From an uncultured Selenomonadaceae bacterium (lineage in GTDB: Bacteria; Bacillota; Negativicutes; Selenomonadales; Selenomonadaceae): a DNA stretch of 6,647 nt. A program made the translations under genes and the position numbers. The notes below the pieces were generated by a model, which saw nothing but the letters and a program-made list of their open reading frames with translations, ran no database searches and was not told the DNA's origin. The DNA lies in assembly GCA_905236325.1 (NCBI GenBank), contig CAJOPJ010000169.1, positions 1 through 6,647 on the forward strand. Reading direction: 5' to 3'. Shown here in pieces: positions 5,995 to 6,647 of the stretch. Each line of letters begins with the position of its first letter. Positions within the stretch are counted from its first letter, which is position 1.

Positions 5995-6008
5995 TTTAAC
6001 GCCGGACG

Positions 6009-6071
6009 CTAGCAATCAGACGCTAATAGGAAAAATCTAGCGACTAGCGACTAAAAACTAGCGACTAATGG
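6009..6071 (+). repeat. Heptanucleotide-register repeat in the rpsL-rpsG spacer
   Basis: Read in 7-nt steps from 6009, seven of nine units begin with CTA: CTAGCAA (6009), CTAATAG (6023), CTAGCGA (6037), CTAGCGA (6044), CTAAAAA (6051), CTAGCGA (6058) and CTAATGG (6065). The two others, at 6016 and 6030, do not fit. The last unit overlaps the first G of the rpsG GGAGG site (6070-6074). CGCTAG (6007-6012) and CGCTA (6021-6025) can pair with any of the three CTAGCG copies, allowing alternative hairpins. This may be a simple repeat that grew by slippage or a folded regulatory spacer. Confidence 0.75.
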
Positions 6072-6081
6072 AGGAATTGAA

Positions 6082-6552
6082 ATGCCAAGAAAAGGAGCTG
6101 TGCCGAAACGCGATGTTCTGCCGGACCCTGTCTATAATTCCAAGATAGTTACAAAATTTATCAACAAAGTAATGCTGAGCGGCAAAAAAAGTGTTGCACA
6201 GCGTGTTGTGTATGATGCATTTGAAGCTATCCGCGAAAAGACAGGTCAAGATCCGCTGGAAGTATTTGAAACGGCACTGAAAAATGTTATGCCGGTTTTG
6301 GAAGTTCGCGCACGCCGCGTTGGCGGTGCAAACTACCAAGTACCTGTTGAAGTTCGCCCCGAAAGACGCCAAACATTGGGAATTCGCTGGCTTGTCAACT
6401 ATGCAAGACTTCGCAGTGAAAAAACAATGGACGCAAGACTTTCGGCTGAACTTATGGACGCAGCCAACAACACAGGCGCGTCAATCAAGAAAAAAGAAGA
6501 TACACACAAAATGGCAGAGGCTAATAAAGCATTTGCACATTATAGATGGTAA
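6082..6552 (+). CDS. rpsG: Small ribosomal subunit protein uS7
   Basis: S7 is the primary assembly protein of the 30S head and contacts 16S rRNA and E-site tRNA. The 156-residue product has the normal bacterial length and the family blocks MPRKGAVPKRDVLPDPVYNS, INKVMLSGKKSVAQ (residues 28-41), the VRARRVGGANYQVPVEV beta-hairpin (75-91), RRQTLGIRWLV and the C-terminal KMAEANKAFAHYRW. ATG follows GGAGG (6070-6074) with a 7-nt spacer. In E. coli, S7 represses its operon by binding the rpsL-rpsG intercistronic RNA. Here that spacer holds the heptanucleotide repeat, so similar control is possible but unproven. The stop codon overlaps the fusA ribosome binding site. Confidence 0.98.
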   Translation: MPRKGAVPKRDVLPDPVYNSKIVTKFINKVMLSGKKSVAQRVVYDAFEAIREKTGQDPLEVFETALKNVMPVLEVRARRVGGANYQVPVEVRPERRQTLGIRWLVNYARLRSEKTMDARLSAELMDAANNTGASIKKKEDTHKMAEANKAFAHYRW

Positions 6553-6556
6553 GGAG
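6550..6556 (+). promoter_or_regulatory. fusA ribosome binding site overlapping the rpsG stop
   Basis: The rpsG stop TAA and the fusA Shine-Dalgarno are fused in TAAGGAG, 8 nt before GTG 6565. This spacing places terminating ribosomes on the fusA initiation site and suggests coupled translation. It also supports the GTG start. Confidence 0.75.
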
Positions 6557-6564
6557 AATTTTTA

Positions 6565-6647
6565 GTGTCTAGAGAGTTTTCATTAGAAAAAACTCGCAAC
6601 ATTGGTATCATGGCGCACATTGACGCCGGTAAGACAACCACGACCGA
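6565..6647 (+). CDS. fusA: Translation elongation factor G, N-terminal fragment (cut by window end)
   Basis: EF-G is the GTPase that drives ribosomal translocation. Only 27 complete codons are inside the window. They start at GTG and read MSREFSLEKTRNIGIMAHID, then the P-loop AGKTTTT (the G1 motif of translational GTPases). The N-terminal EKTRNIGIMAHIDAGKTT pattern together with the position behind rpsL-rpsG identifies it as fusA and separates it from other translational GTPases. The gene continues past the right edge. It is 12 bp from the rpsG stop, in the same operon. Confidence 0.95.
   Translation, partial: MSREFSLEKTRNIGIMAHIDAGKTTTT

Noticed and set aside
6001..6081. CRISPR-like or attachment-site interpretation of the CTAGCGA repeats
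   Set aside because: Units are 7 nt with no spacers, integrase or cas gene nearby, and they sit inside a conserved ribosomal operon.

Overview
The window looks like chromosomal DNA from a low-GC Bacillota-type bacterium. Codons are A/T-rich, Shine-Dalgarno sites are strong, TTG and GTG starts are used, and the ribosomal proteins are of ordinary bacterial type. The 3D-domain envelope protein and the SPINDLY-like glycosyltransferase suggest Negativicutes (Selenomonas-like). That lineage call is inference from gene style and was not tested by phylogeny. No phage, transposon, CRISPR array or tRNA/rRNA gene is visible.

Left part (1-3240): a DUF7309/DUF6930-type protein of unknown function (35-1240, +) converges on exodeoxyribonuclease III (1248-2000, -) with only 7 bp between the stop codons. 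The exonuclease gene diverges from folC (2080-3240, +, TTG start), which makes folylpolyglutamates. The 73-bp divergent spacer carries a perfect 8-bp inverted repeat, and each arm overlaps a possible -35 box, one for each direction.

Middle part (3241-5474): a short secreted or envelope-anchored 3D-domain protein (3416-4024) lies behind an extended -10 promoter. Its roughly 75-nt GC-rich leader can fold into a three-way junction or into a competing 5' hairpin, and its start codon has no good ribosome binding site. The leader is a candidate cis-regulatory RNA that I cannot assign to a known class. A clear intrinsic terminator follows the gene. Just 21 bp beyond it starts a divergent O-GlcNAc-transferase/SPINDLY-like (GT41) glycosyltransferase (4095-5474).

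Right part (5475-6647): this is the start of the str operon, rpsL-rpsG-fusA (fusA is cut by the window edge). It has its own near-consensus extended -10 promoter and is not preceded by rpoBC. The rpsL-rpsG spacer contains an unusual heptanucleotide-register repeat (CTAGCGA and variants) that runs into the rpsG ribosome binding site and can pair with upstream CGCTA motifs.

Most genes here are ordinary housekeeping genes. The parts most worth a second look are the 3D-gene leader RNA, the 7-nt repeat before rpsG, and the GT41 enzyme with altered active-site motifs.
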